This document shows positions 1 through 8,243 of a stretch of 43,187 nucleotides of DNA, piece by piece. The stretch's first letter is position 1; each line of letters opens with the position of its first letter. Made by a program: the position numbers and the translations under genes. The notes below the pieces were generated by a model that was given only the letters and a program-made list of their open reading frames with translations, searched no databases and was not told the origin of the DNA. Source of the stretch: CAJJDF01 sp965655625 (GTDB taxonomy: Bacteria > Bacteroidota > Bacteroidia > Flavobacteriales_D > CAJJDF01); NCBI GenBank assembly GCA_965655625.1, contig CBFHHA010000019.1:1-43187 (forward strand), given 5' to 3'.

Positions 1-961
1 TCACCCATTTCACAGGTTCTGTTTTCCCTGTGTAAGCTCTTTTATCTACATCATACCCTGCAGCTGCGTGAATTTTCGCAATTTCTCTTGTTCCTTTTTC
101 ATCGGCTCCCTCTTGAATCCCTTTGTGACAATTCATACAAACATTCACCGTTGGGATTCCCGCAGATTTACTTTTGGACGCAGAGTTATGACAATATTGA
201 CAATCTATTTCATTCGTACCAGCATGAATTGAGTGATTGAATTCAATTGGCTGTTCTGGATTGTAATTCTCAGGAACCAATCCTACTTTGTATAATTCTT
301 CTGCACCGTAGTAGGCCAATGTACAAGTCAAAACAAAACCAAGAACACTCACTAATTTCAGGTTTTTTCCCATCCAACCTTTCACTTCTTTTGCTACTGA
401 CTCTTCGTCTTCATCAATCTCTTCACCTTGATTCCTTTCTCTTACAGCATAATACAATTGTTTTCTAACTCCCCAAAGAGCCACAATCAACATAGAAAGG
501 ATACCTCCTATTATTAACCACATCAACCAAGTGTTGTTTGATTCTGTTGCAGGACCAGCGGCTACTTCAGCGGCACCAGCAACAGCTACAGGAGCTGTCC
601 ACTCATCCACATACTTAAGTATCGCATCAATTTCCTCATTATTCACTGCCTGACCTGGCATTCCACCTACCATGTAATTAATTGCCAAAGCAGATTTCAC
701 TCCAGCATCGTATTGAGCTTGTGGATTTTTAACCCAAGCATAAATGTTGTCACCTGCAGCCTCCCATTTAGCCTTGGCTCCTTTTAAAAGAGGTCCGGTT
801 AAGTTTTTTGCAGGGTGGTGGCAAGAGGCACAATTTTGCTTAAATAGTGCTTTTCCGTCTAATTGACTGGTTGCACTGAATGAAATCAGCACCAAGAAAA
901 GCAGGGCGAAATATGAGGGTAATTCTTTGTTTTTCAATTTTTTTGATAAAAATGTGTTCAT
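1..961 (-). CDS. actA: ActA, cytochrome c subunit of alternative complex III (quinol:cytochrome c oxidoreductase), 3' end outside window
   Basis: Seen: an open frame from an ATG at 961 to the window edge, about 320 residues, still open. The N-terminus has a hydrophobic signal/anchor segment (about residues 15-31), then a class I mono-haem domain with CASCH followed by GPLL and a later MVGGMPG segment. A transmembrane helix follows (about 150-170), a second one later, and then a multihaem part with the motifs CQYCH and CMNCH after an FNHSIH segment. Family knowledge: Bacteroidota ActA joins a mono-haem cytochrome domain to the multihaem cytochrome of alternative complex III, which oxidises menaquinol and reduces cytochrome c at the inner membrane. 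The rest of the act operon should lie to the left, outside the window. Identification rests on haem-motif order and flanking residues; confidence is high. Confidence 0.9.
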   Translation of the reverse strand, partial: MNTFLSKKLKNKELPSYFALLFLVLISFSATSQLDGKALFKQNCASCHHPAKNLTGPLLKGAKAKWEAAGDNIYAWVKNPQAQYDAGVKSALAINYMVGGMPGQAVNNEEIDAILKYVDEWTAPVAVAGAAEVAAGPATESNNTWLMWLIIGGILSMLIVALWGVRKQLYYAVRERNQGEEIDEDEESVAKEVKGWMGKNLKLVSVLGFVLTCTLAYYGAEELYKVGLVPENYNPEQPIEFNHSIHAGTNEIDCQYCHNSASKSKSAGIPTVNVCMNCHKGIQEGADEKGTREIAKIHAAAGYDVDKRAYTGKTEPVKWV

Positions 962-993
962 GTGAAGAATTTCTGAAATATCTAATAATGCAG

Positions 994-1001
994 CAAATGT
1001 A
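994..1001 (-). promoter_or_regulatory. Putative -7 box of the actA operon
   Basis: On the minus strand this reads TACATTTG, a full match to the Bacteroidota -7 consensus TAnnTTTG, 33 bases upstream of the actA ATG. I see no clear TTTG -33 box at the usual distance, so this is a moderate call. Confidence 0.45.
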
Positions 1002-1094
1002 ACATTGTAGTCATTTAAACGAAACTAATCTGAGAGTTTTTTTTGGACGTTTCAGCTTATTTATAACAATTCTAAATTAACGGAAATTAACTAA

Positions 1095-1388
1095 TTATTT
1101 CTTGTTCAAAACCGTAGATATTTTAAAATAATCAGAGTCTTTACTCGGTGCATTCTGGAGTGCTTGCACTTGAGTTATCGTTTCTTTTACTTCGTCTTCT
1201 CTCAGCACGTTAATCTCCTGACTCATATGAATAAGCGGCTCTACACCTTCCGTTTCCAACTCCTCTATCTTATCTACAAATGCGATGATTTTACTCAAAT
1301 CATTACGTATTCCCTCTCGCTGTTCATTTTTAAACTGGAGTTTGGCAAGCTTTGCCAACTTGTCGATAATTTCATTGGTGATTTCCAT
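1095..1388 (-). CDS. gatC: Asp-tRNA(Asn)/Glu-tRNA(Gln) amidotransferase subunit C
   Basis: 97 residues, the usual GatC size. The pattern fits the family: an N-terminal helix with KLAKLAKLQF, a middle part with IIAFVDKIEELETEGVEP, and a C-terminal stretch with LREDEV and a NAPSKDSDYFKI tail. GatC is the small helical subunit that holds the GatA amidase and GatB kinase subunits together. The complex converts misacylated Glu-tRNA(Gln) or Asp-tRNA(Asn) to the correct amide form in the cytosol. gatA and gatB are not in the window. The gene follows plsC on the same strand with a 65-base gap, so the two may be co-transcribed. High confidence. Confidence 0.92.
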   Translation of the reverse strand: MEITNEIIDKLAKLAKLQFKNEQREGIRNDLSKIIAFVDKIEELETEGVEPLIHMSQEINVLREDEVKETITQVQALQNAPSKDSDYFKISTVLNKK

Positions 1389-1453
1389 AAAAATAAGTTT
1401 CTGTAAAAGTAAAAAAGTTCCACGAATCCTTGTTCTTACACAAGATTTTTTTC

Positions 1454-2206
1454 CTATTCTATTCCACTTTCTATTGTATCAAAAGTCTTTTTAATCAAAC
1501 TCATCATTTGAGACTCTTCCATTCCCTTGGTGGAAATAGTGGGATGAATGATCACTTTTGACACACCTGGGCAGCCTGCGCCAAATGGATGAGATTCAGT
1601 GGCGAATAATTTCCAGTTAGTTGAAAAGGTGATGGGTAAGATGGGCACTTCTTGAGACATGGCCAAAACAAAAGCGCCTCTTTTGAATGGTTTCATTTTT
1701 GGAACATTCTCCACAGGGATTAATCCTTCTGGAAATATGGCTATCGAGAATCCTTCTTGTACAGCTTGTTTGGTTAACTCAATCGATTCTCTTGCTTTGA
1801 AACTATTGCTTCGATCTACAGGAATATCCATGTTTCGAAAAAAAATTCGGATAATCGGCCATTGTAAAAGCTCTGCTTTCCCCAAAAACAAAAAAGTATG
1901 AGGCATCACCACAAACATCACTACAATATCTAGGTAAGATGCATGATTGGCACATATAACGCAGGGTGTTTGGATCAAATTCTCTTTGCCGGTTATTCTT
2001 ACTTTAACAAAAGTGAGCCCACACAATACTCTTGCCCAAAGCCGTTTTAACTTAAAAGCCTTGTGAACATTTTTTTTGGACCTCAACAGAAAAAAAAATA
2101 AGGGATAAAGGAGGAATGCGAGAAGAAAAAAAACCAGCAAAAAATACATTTTATATAAAAACCTCAAGGGCGCTGTTAAATACCAAAAGAGTGTTTTTTG
2201 CTGCAT
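1454..2206 (-). CDS. plsC: 1-acyl-sn-glycerol-3-phosphate acyltransferase (PlsC family)
   Basis: 250 residues from the ATG at 2206; a TTG 12 codons further up is possible but less likely. The N-terminus is strongly hydrophobic (about residues 20-42, a membrane segment). The acyltransferase signature NHASYLD (NHx4D, about residues 87-93) and the substrate-binding block IFPEG (about 157-161) are both present, with PVDR between them as in the family. The enzyme is expected to acylate lysophosphatidic acid to phosphatidic acid at the inner membrane. Some paralogues of this family act on other lyso-lipids and the sequence alone does not separate them. It sits just upstream of gatC on the same strand. 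Confidence 0.88.
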   Translation of the reverse strand: MQQKTLFWYLTAPLRFLYKMYFLLVFFLLAFLLYPLFFFLLRSKKNVHKAFKLKRLWARVLCGLTFVKVRITGKENLIQTPCVICANHASYLDIVVMFVVMPHTFLFLGKAELLQWPIIRIFFRNMDIPVDRSNSFKARESIELTKQAVQEGFSIAIFPEGLIPVENVPKMKPFKRGAFVLAMSQEVPILPITFSTNWKLFATESHPFGAGCPGVSKVIIHPTISTKGMEESQMMSLIKKTFDTIESGIE

Positions 2207-2250
2207 GGTCCTAATTAACAAATAATCTATCTTAAAATACAATTATTACG

Positions 2251-2284
2251 CAAAAAAAATGGTCGAAAGCTAACTTTCGACCAT
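2251..2284 (-). terminator. Rho-independent terminator of the 2305-2826 gene
   Basis: An 11-bp perfect inverted repeat, ATGGTCGAAAG (2259-2269) and CTTTCGACCAT (2274-2284), with a 4-base loop. On the minus strand it is followed by a run of eight T. It lies 20 bases past the stop of the leftward lipoprotein gene. Confidence 0.85.
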
Positions 2285-2304
2285 TTCTTCTCTTTATCAA
2301 AACT

Positions 2305-2826
2305 CTATAGTTTTCTTCCTTTTACAGAACGAGCACTTGATTGACGTTTTGTGCTATTCTTTAATTTAAAAACCAAGAATGCGCGTAAACCTGATGAATT
2401 AACCAAAAACTCCTCGCCTCCGTATATTACTGTCCCCGTTCTTTTTCTTGGGTCAAACTTTTCTGCCTTCATTCTGTACTTTCCATCCGTGGGACTAGCT
2501 TTGAACCTCAAGTTTTTTCCTTCTTCAAAACTTACATACAAAATATCTCCTTCTATTTTTTCCACGACTCCTCTGGTTCCCGAAGCAATGATAATTTTAT
2601 TCCAGTTTTGCTCATCTTTAATCACTAACTCACCGTCTTCTGTTTTGGTAGAGTTATCACTTTTGCCGTTAGTCAAAACCAAATCACCTTTTACATAAAA
2701 CTGCAATTTCTGAACGTCATCATTTGTTAGCTTGTAATCAATCAAAGCTTTTGTTGTAAAAGGCACCTTTGTAGAACAAGATGCAAGGAGGGAAAGCGCC
2801 AATATGGCGTACATAATTTTTTTCAT
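2305..2826 (-). CDS. Small lipoprotein of unknown function
   Basis: 173 residues. The N-terminus is a lipoprotein signal peptide: MKK, a hydrophobic core and the lipobox LLASC, with the lipid-bearing Cys at about residue 17. The mature part is rich in beta-type alternation and charged residues, and a basic tail (about residues 158-173, RQSSARSVKGRKL) ends the protein. I recognise no family. The protein should sit on the periplasmic face of the inner or outer membrane. It has its own terminator and is separated from the gene on either side by about 60-100 bases, so it may be monocistronic. Confidence 0.75.
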   Translation of the reverse strand: MKKIMYAILALSLLASCSTKVPFTTKALIDYKLTNDDVQKLQFYVKGDLVLTNGKSDNSTKTEDGELVIKDEQNWNKIIIASGTRGVVEKIEGDILYVSFEEGKNLRFKASPTDGKYRMKAEKFDPRKRTGTVIYGGEEFLVNSSGLRAFLVFKLKNSTKRQSSARSVKGRKL

Positions 2827-2887
2827 TTCAGTTATTTTTGTTTACCTCAGGCTAATTAGCAATAATCTTGCCAACACATAATACTTG

Positions 2888-2895
2888 CAAATTTA
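2888..2895 (-). promoter_or_regulatory. Possible -7 box for the lipoprotein gene
   Basis: Reads TAAATTTG on the minus strand, matching TAnnTTTG, 62 bases upstream of the lipoprotein ATG. No convincing -33 box, and such 8-mers occur by chance in AT-rich DNA. Confidence 0.3.
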
Positions 2896-2934
2896 TTACA
2901 AAATCGTAGGATGACCTATGTATTTCGAACATTT

Positions 2935-3921
2935 TTACTCTACCATTAAGTTACAGCCTCGAATTTCGGAAGTATCAAACCTACCCATCACCTTAAAACT
3001 TCCATCAGGATGCACAAATCCCATGTCTTCTGTTGCAATAAAAGGACAGGAATAAACATTCGCTAAATCTATTACATTTATAAGTCCTCGCTGGTTGGTT
3101 ACCAAGCTTAGTGGATCTGTGGTAGATCGCGTAAGTACCTTCATCCATGGCGGACAATGGTATAACTCGTCTCCCTGGGAGTATGCCTGTGAGAGCAATT
3201 CAGTCATTCCGTATTCTGAGTGCACTTTTCTCACTCCGGAACCTTGTTTTAATTCTTGGTGCAATTCAGTCTTAGTCAGTTCTTTTCTTCTCCCTTTCAT
3301 TCCTCCTGTTTCCATCACTATACCGCATTTAATATTTTGAGGGAATTCTTCGAAAAAGTTCAACAACGCAAAGCTAACCCCCAAAAGAATATACGACTCC
3401 TTTGCCTGCTCTAATTCAATAATCGTTTGGTTTAATTTTTCGAAATCGTTGAGATAAAAACTACTCTTTTCTTTGCCAGATTCTTTTATGAGCGAATCTG
3501 CCATGTATACAAGTGAAGATTCACCTTGTTCTAAATAAGAGGGCAACAAAGCTAATAGGGTAAATTCGGTGGGGTTTCCGTAAGCTCTTTTAAATCCCGA
3601 GCGAAAAGACTCCTCATAAATCGAGGTATCTGCAACAAAATGGTTACTTCTCATTTTACCTGTAGTGCCGCTACTTTTAAATACAATTTGATGATCTGAT
3701 TTTACGTTTAAGCGGTGAGACTTAAAAAAAGAGATGGGCAAAAATGGAATTTCTTCAAGGGAAGAAACCAAACTAGCCTCTATTTTTAGTAACTCTACAA
3801 ATTTGCGATACACCTCATTATTGGCATATTGAAATCTGAAAAGCTCGAGTGCTTTCGTCTCAAAATCCTTTTGGGAGTTAATATTAAAAAGTGTTTCTAT
3901 GATTGGGTCAAGTATTTTCAT
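2935..3921 (-). CDS. LuxE/PaaK-like acyl-protein synthetase family protein
   Basis: About 328 residues from the ATG at 3921; an in-frame ATG at 3936 adds five residues. The sequence fits the LuxE branch of the adenylate-forming superfamily. It has an early FRFQY...YRKF segment, the phosphate-binding loop FKSSGTTGK (about residues 80-88), a downstream HSEYGMTE block typical of the adenylate-binding motif, and a C-terminal ATEDMG...GRFD stretch. Such enzymes activate a fatty acid as acyl-AMP and pass it to a Cys. Outside luminescent bacteria the substrate is unknown, so a light-producing role should not be assumed: no luxCD genes are present. The gene diverges from the 3949 lipoprotein gene with only a few tens of bases between them. 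Confidence 0.75.
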   Translation of the reverse strand: MKILDPIIETLFNINSQKDFETKALELFRFQYANNEVYRKFVELLKIEASLVSSLEEIPFLPISFFKSHRLNVKSDHQIVFKSSGTTGKMRSNHFVADTSIYEESFRSGFKRAYGNPTEFTLLALLPSYLEQGESSLVYMADSLIKESGKEKSSFYLNDFEKLNQTIIELEQAKESYILLGVSFALLNFFEEFPQNIKCGIVMETGGMKGRRKELTKTELHQELKQGSGVRKVHSEYGMTELLSQAYSQGDELYHCPPWMKVLTRSTTDPLSLVTNQRGLINVIDLANVYSCPFIATEDMGFVHPDGSFKVMGRFDTSEIRGCNLMVE

Positions 3922-3948
3922 TAATTTTAAGGTCATAATTCAATTCCC

Positions 3949-4449
3949 ATGAGAACAAAGATAAGTTTATTCGTCCTAATATCTTACGCATTGATTAGTT
4001 CTTGCCTAAAACCAGAAACTTTTCCGTTAGAACCTGTCATTGAATTCGATTCTTTCCGGGCAATGAGTGATTCGGGAGAAATAGCCATTTCCTTTACCGA
4101 TGGAGACGGTGATTTGGGATTGAGAGAAGGTGATACGACAGGAAACTTCTCTGCAGACAAAACGTACCACCACAATTTGTTTATCGATTATTTTGAGAAA
4201 GACGACAACCTTGGTTGGGTAAGAGGAAAAGATTTAGCAGGAAACGACATTACGTTTCTCTACCGCATTCCTTACCTTACTCCAAACGGAAATAACAAGG
4301 CGCTGAAAGGAGTAGTAAAAGTTGTTATCGAACCTTCTTACTTTAATCCAATTTCACCTGAATCCGATACAATAAAGTATCAGATTCGACTAGTCGATCG
4401 TGCATTAAATGTGAGCAACACAGTCGAATCTCCTGTAATTACTCGTTAG
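3949..4449 (+). CDS. Hypothetical lipoprotein, first gene of the mltD operon
   Basis: 166 residues with a lipoprotein signal peptide (hydrophobic core and the lipobox LISSC, Cys about residue 19). The mature protein starts with FPLEPVIEF, then IAISFTDGDGDLGLREGD, whose Asp/Gly run resembles a calcium-binding or beta-sandwich loop, and ends in a strand-rich region. I do not recognise a named family; proteins with this DGDGDLG pattern are common as Bacteroidota surface lipoproteins. The stop codon is 3 bases before the mltD start, so the two genes are almost certainly one transcript. Confidence 0.75.
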   Translation: MRTKISLFVLISYALISSCLKPETFPLEPVIEFDSFRAMSDSGEIAISFTDGDGDLGLREGDTTGNFSADKTYHHNLFIDYFEKDDNLGWVRGKDLAGNDITFLYRIPYLTPNGNNKALKGVVKVVIEPSYFNPISPESDTIKYQIRLVDRALNVSNTVESPVITR

Positions 4450-4452
4450 TCT

Positions 4453-6018
4453 ATGAAAAAATCAGCGGTACTCCTTTTTATTTCTTTGCACTGGTTAACT
4501 ATTTTTTCGCAAGATACCACCTACATTGATTCTTTGTTAACTCACAAATATCAGATTGAGCGAGACAACCCTGTGGTGGCTGCTTTGGACAGCATGATGC
4601 TCTTCTACAGCAAACTGACTCCTGAGCAAACAACAGATGCTTTTAAAACAGTGGAGTACGATGAAACGCACGTCTTTTCGCCTGAGGAAATCAAACAAAA
4701 ATTATTGATCCTAGACGAAAACACTCCTTTTTCATTTCCTTATAATTCCGTAACTGAGGAATACATTAGAATGTATGAAAAAAGAAAGCGCTCTGTTGCA
4801 ATTTTTCTAGCCAGAAAGGAAACCTACTTTCCTATTTTTGAGGAAATGCTTTTAAAATATAAGTTACCGTTGGAATTAAAATATTTGCCAATCGTAGAAT
4901 CGGCTCTAAAACCAACCGCAGAGTCTTGGGCAGGCGCAGCTGGACTATGGCAATTTATGTACAATACGGGCAAACAATATGGACTTGTTGCAAATTCTTA
5001 CCTCGATTTGAGGAAAGACCCATACAAATCGACCGAAGCAGCTTGTAAACACTTAAAAAAACTATTCGGCATTTATGGAAATTGGGAATTAACTCTTGCA
5101 GCCTACAATGCAGGAGGTGGAAACGTAAACAAGGCCATCAGAAAAAGCGGAGGTAAGAAATCTTATTGGGAAATATATCCTTATTTACCGAAAGAAACGA
5201 GAGGATACGTTCCGGCTTTTATCGCCATGAATTACATGATGAATTACGCTGCAGATTACGGAATTTCGGCCCTTGAGCCACTTGCGTCTCATTCTGAAAT
5301 TGATACGATTAGAGTTGCCAACAGACTTGACCTTGCTGTGGTTTCTAGAGCACTCGATATTTCTCCTAATTTTCTTAAGTTCTTAAATCCAACTTATTAC
5401 CACGGAATTATCCCTTCTAATTCGGGCGATTTATGTATTTATTTGCCCAAAGAAAAGGTAGGTGAATTTATGGTGAATAGAACGATGCTCTGCGAGACAA
5501 GTAGAGAGCTGCATCTTGCTTACGAAAATAATGAAGCACATTTAAGCGGAAGCGGGAAAAAGTCAAAATACCGAGTAAGAAAAGGAGATTATTTGGGGAA
5601 AATAGCAGCCAAAAACAACTGCACTGTTTCAGAATTAAAAAAATGGAACAACCTCAGAGGCGACAACCTAAAAATAGGACAATTACTTACCGTATATGAA
5701 CCAATTCCGAAAGTTCCCTCAACAAAACCTGCCGAAACAAAAAAGAAACCGATAGAAACGGAGAAAATAGCTAAACAAGAATTGATACAAGTTCAGGAGA
5801 AAAAAACTGAAGAGGAATTGGAGAAAAAAACACCAAAAACCTCTGCACTAATTCCAGATAACTATTTGGTTTACAAAGTAAAAGAAGGAGATTCGTTGGT
5901 TTCTATAATAAATCAGTTTCCAGGTCTCAGTCTGAATGAATTGATAAAATACAACGAAGGGTTAAACGCAGAATCACTAACGGTTGGTATGGAATTAACA
6001 ATAATTCAATACGATTAA
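4453..6018 (+). CDS. mltD: MltD-like membrane-bound lytic murein transglycosylase with two LysM domains
   Basis: 521 residues. A signal peptide (about 1-19) is followed by a helical lead-in and the SLT catalytic domain (about 125-290). The catalytic Glu is in PIVESALKP (E149), followed by AGAAGLWQFM and LAAYNAGGGNV, the conserved lytic transglycosylase blocks. Two LysM peptidoglycan-binding repeats follow, about 374-416 (YRVRKGDYLGKIA...) and 472-518 (YKVKEGDSLVSII...), joined by a Lys/Glu/Pro-rich linker. The enzyme should cleave the glycan strand between MurNAc and GlcNAc with formation of 1,6-anhydroMurNAc in the periplasm. Its partner lipoprotein gene lies immediately upstream. Confidence 0.93.
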   Translation: MKKSAVLLFISLHWLTIFSQDTTYIDSLLTHKYQIERDNPVVAALDSMMLFYSKLTPEQTTDAFKTVEYDETHVFSPEEIKQKLLILDENTPFSFPYNSVTEEYIRMYEKRKRSVAIFLARKETYFPIFEEMLLKYKLPLELKYLPIVESALKPTAESWAGAAGLWQFMYNTGKQYGLVANSYLDLRKDPYKSTEAACKHLKKLFGIYGNWELTLAAYNAGGGNVNKAIRKSGGKKSYWEIYPYLPKETRGYVPAFIAMNYMMNYAADYGISALEPLASHSEIDTIRVANRLDLAVVSRALDISPNFLKFLNPTYYHGIIPSNSGDLCIYLPKEKVGEFMVNRTMLCETSRELHLAYENNEAHLSGSGKKSKYRVRKGDYLGKIAAKNNCTVSELKKWNNLRGDNLKIGQLLTVYEPIPKVPSTKPAETKKKPIETEKIAKQELIQVQEKKTEEELEKKTPKTSALIPDNYLVYKVKEGDSLVSIINQFPGLSLNELIKYNEGLNAESLTVGMELTIIQYD

Positions 6019-6101
6019 CCGTGATACAAACCGCAAAATAATCGATTTTGATCGACTTAAATAAAGGTATTATTCTTGTAACGAACTTAAAAAAAATCAC
6101 C

Positions 6102-7121
6102 ATGAAACAATTTGTTCTAGCCATCTTTTCACTCATTGCATTAGCCTCTTGTGGGGAAGAAGGAGAATCCACTTATTACAAACCTCACTCGGTGGGAACT
6201 CAGGGAATTATCGAAATTGTATTGGACCAGCAACTATGGGAAGGAAGACTTGGCGAAATAGTAAAAGATCAAATTGCTCCCATGATTCCTTATTATCCAA
6301 ATGAGGAATACCAATTCGACTTACAACACTCTACCAAGAAAACTTTTGACATGAGTCCGAAGAAACAACGGTACATCATTCAATTTATCATTAATCCAAA
6401 TTTCAGTATAAAACCTACTATTGATTATGCCTCAGATGTGTGGGCTTCGAGCCAGTCACTGATTAGAATTATTGGAAGAAACCAACAAGATTTGTACGAT
6501 GTTTTTATGGCCAACTCCGAAGATATCAAAAGACATTTTACTCAATTAGAAATTAAACGATTGAGCTTAGATTTGAAAGCCGACCAAAATTACTTTGCCA
6601 AACAAGAATTAAAGAAAAAACACAATCTTTCTTTGATTGTGCCAAGTGAAATGGAGCTGAGCATTAACAATGAAAATTTTGCAGCATTACAGCAACTGAG
6701 ACTCGTTTCTGAAAGACAACAATCACCGGGTGATGTTCAGCAATTTATAATGGTGTATCACTATCCATACACCGATAAGAGTCAACTGACCAAAGAGGCT
6801 TTGTTAGCAAAAAGAGATTCGGTGGTGAAAAAATATTTTAGAGGCGTTACTGACGACTCATACATGATTACAGCTCCCGATTCTCTGGTACCTAGTTTTG
6901 AAAAAGAAATTTTATTCAAAGGAGTTTACGCATTTGAAATAAGAGGTCTTTACAGCATGGTAAAGGATTTTAGAGGAGGTCCATTCATCAATATCTCATT
7001 GGTAGATGAAGCGCGAGGAAGAATTGTGACGATTGAAGGTCACGTATTCTGTCCTAAATTTGCGAAGCGTCCGTACATGATGGAACTTGAAACGATTCTG
7101 AATTCTCTTTCCTTTGAATAA
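6102..7121 (+). CDS. DUF4837 family lipoprotein
   Basis: 339 residues from the ATG at 6102, chosen because it begins a proper lipoprotein signal peptide (MKQFVLAIF, lipobox ALASC, Cys about residue 15); a TTG at 6048 would only add a non-hydrophobic leader. The mature part starts with SVGTQGIIEIVLDQQLWEGR, matching the opening of DUF4837, a Bacteroidota-specific family. The C-terminal half carries RGLYSMVKDFRGGPF and a GHVFCP segment typical of it. Function is unknown. It follows mltD by 83 bases on the same strand, so a cell-envelope role would fit. Confidence 0.8.
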   Translation: MKQFVLAIFSLIALASCGEEGESTYYKPHSVGTQGIIEIVLDQQLWEGRLGEIVKDQIAPMIPYYPNEEYQFDLQHSTKKTFDMSPKKQRYIIQFIINPNFSIKPTIDYASDVWASSQSLIRIIGRNQQDLYDVFMANSEDIKRHFTQLEIKRLSLDLKADQNYFAKQELKKKHNLSLIVPSEMELSINNENFAALQQLRLVSERQQSPGDVQQFIMVYHYPYTDKSQLTKEALLAKRDSVVKKYFRGVTDDSYMITAPDSLVPSFEKEILFKGVYAFEIRGLYSMVKDFRGGPFINISLVDEARGRIVTIEGHVFCPKFAKRPYMMELETILNSLSFE

Positions 7122-7167
7122 CACATAATTTCCGACTAAAGGAATTCGTGGACTTCGCAAATAAGTT

Positions 7168-7175
7168 TACTTTTG
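7168..7175 (+). promoter_or_regulatory. Putative -7 box for the queD-like gene
   Basis: TACTTTTG matches TAnnTTTG, 18 bases upstream of the ATG at 7193. The short distance would leave a very short leader, and the -33 region is not clear. Confidence 0.4.
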
Positions 7176-7192
7176 TACAAAATAAATTGAAC

Positions 7193-7627
7193 ATGAAAAA
7201 GATTAGAGTTTCTAAAGAGTTTTCATTTGAAACGGCTCATGCCCTTGATATGCACGACAGCAAATGCAGAAACATACATGGACATTCTTACAAACTAACC
7301 ATCACTGTTTTGGGGTCAGTTATTTCTGATGAAACAAAGTCGGATGTAGGGATGGTTATTGACTTTACTGATTTAAAAAACATTGTAAATCAGGAAGTTG
7401 TAGACAAGCTAGACCACGCACTTATCTTAAAATCTGACTCCAGATTCAAAGGAATTGAAGCCCATAATGACAAAACCATTTACGTAAACTACCACCCTAC
7501 TTGTGAAAATTTGCTGCAAGAAATCGTAGAGGTTGTCTCGGCTAAATTACCCAAAGACGTTAGGTTGGTTTATGCCAAAATGAATGAAACTGCCAACAGC
7601 TATTCGGAGTGGTTTTTGGAAGATTAG
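7193..7627 (+). CDS. queD: 6-carboxy-5,6,7,8-tetrahydropterin synthase / 6-pyruvoyl-tetrahydropterin synthase family
   Basis: 144 residues from the ATG at 7193; a GTG at 7148 is an unlikely alternative. Zinc ligands are visible: His in FETAHAL, then HGH in CRNIHGHSYK with the catalytic Cys just ahead. Later blocks are MVIDFTDLK, LDHALIL and a C-terminal Glu in KMNETANS, the expected layout for QueD/PTPS. QueD converts dihydroneopterin triphosphate to 6-carboxytetrahydropterin, the second step towards queuosine. A queG gene (last queuosine step) is in the same window at 22924-23847, which favours the QueD role, but other members of the family make pterins. Confidence 0.85.
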   Translation: MKKIRVSKEFSFETAHALDMHDSKCRNIHGHSYKLTITVLGSVISDETKSDVGMVIDFTDLKNIVNQEVVDKLDHALILKSDSRFKGIEAHNDKTIYVNYHPTCENLLQEIVEVVSAKLPKDVRLVYAKMNETANSYSEWFLED

Positions 7628-7716
7628 GCTGCTTTTTTTTAATCTACTGGTTCAACTTTATGATATAATTCATACTTATTTCTTCGGTTAGTCTCATAAA
7701 AAAAACTGGATTCAGC

Positions 7717-7724
7717 TAATTTTG
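7717..7724 (+). promoter_or_regulatory. Putative -7 box upstream of the truncated copper-ATPase-like gene
   Basis: TAATTTTG matches TAnnTTTG, 32 bases before the ATG at 7756, a normal leader length for this phylum. No clear -33 box. If real, it means the short gene is still transcribed. Confidence 0.45.
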
Positions 7725-7755
7725 TAATTGAAATTCAAACAAAGTTGCTCCTTCC

Positions 7756-8232
7756 ATGAAAGACCTAACACCTTGCTACCACTGTGGCGATGATTGCCAT
7801 ATTGAAATCAAACATACCGACAAAGTATTTTGTTGTAATGGGTGCAAAATGGTATTTGAGATATTGAACGAGAGCGGGATGAGTCAATACTATGATATTG
7901 AACAAAAACCAGGAACTCGTCCAACCGAAGCAGGAAACAAATATCAGTTTCTTGAAAACACAGAAATTGCTGAAGAGTTTTATGATTTTAAAAGTGGTAC
8001 GCAATGCAAAGTAACCTTATTTCTGCCCCAAATCCATTGTAGCTCATGTGTTTGGCTACTAGAAAACCTCAACCTCCTGAATGAAGGAATTCTTCAATCA
8101 GAAGTTCATTTTACGAAAAGAGAGGCTTACATTTCTTTCCATCCAGATAAAATTTCTTTGCTCGGTTTGACTCATCTTTTGGATAAAATTGGCTATGCTC
8201 CTACTTTTGAAAAAAAGACAAAAAATAGCTAA
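7756..8232 (+). CDS. N-terminal metal-binding part of a CcoI/FixI-type copper-translocating P-type ATPase, standing alone
   Basis: 158 residues. Residues 1-75 match the cysteine-rich metal-binding domain found at the start of CcoI/FixI ATPases: CYHCGDDC followed by CCNGCKMVF. Residues about 85-150 form a heavy-metal-associated domain with the CxxC loop HCSSCVW and a C-terminal IGYAPTF. Full CcoI/FixI proteins run to about 800 residues with membrane helices, a DKTG phosphorylation site and an ATP-binding domain. None of that follows here; the stop is 11 bases from the stop of the convergent gene. So this is either a separate soluble copper-binding protein or the surviving 5' part of a disrupted ATPase gene. 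The frame is intact and a promoter-like box precedes it. Confidence 0.8.
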   Translation: MKDLTPCYHCGDDCHIEIKHTDKVFCCNGCKMVFEILNESGMSQYYDIEQKPGTRPTEAGNKYQFLENTEIAEEFYDFKSGTQCKVTLFLPQIHCSSCVWLLENLNLLNEGILQSEVHFTKREAYISFHPDKISLLGLTHLLDKIGYAPTFEKKTKNS

Positions 8233-8243
8233 TAAAGTCTGAG

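Noticed and set aside
2935..3936. Bioluminescence function for the LuxE-like gene.
   Set aside because: No luxA, luxB, luxC or luxD genes nearby; LuxE-like proteins occur widely in non-luminous Bacteroidota.
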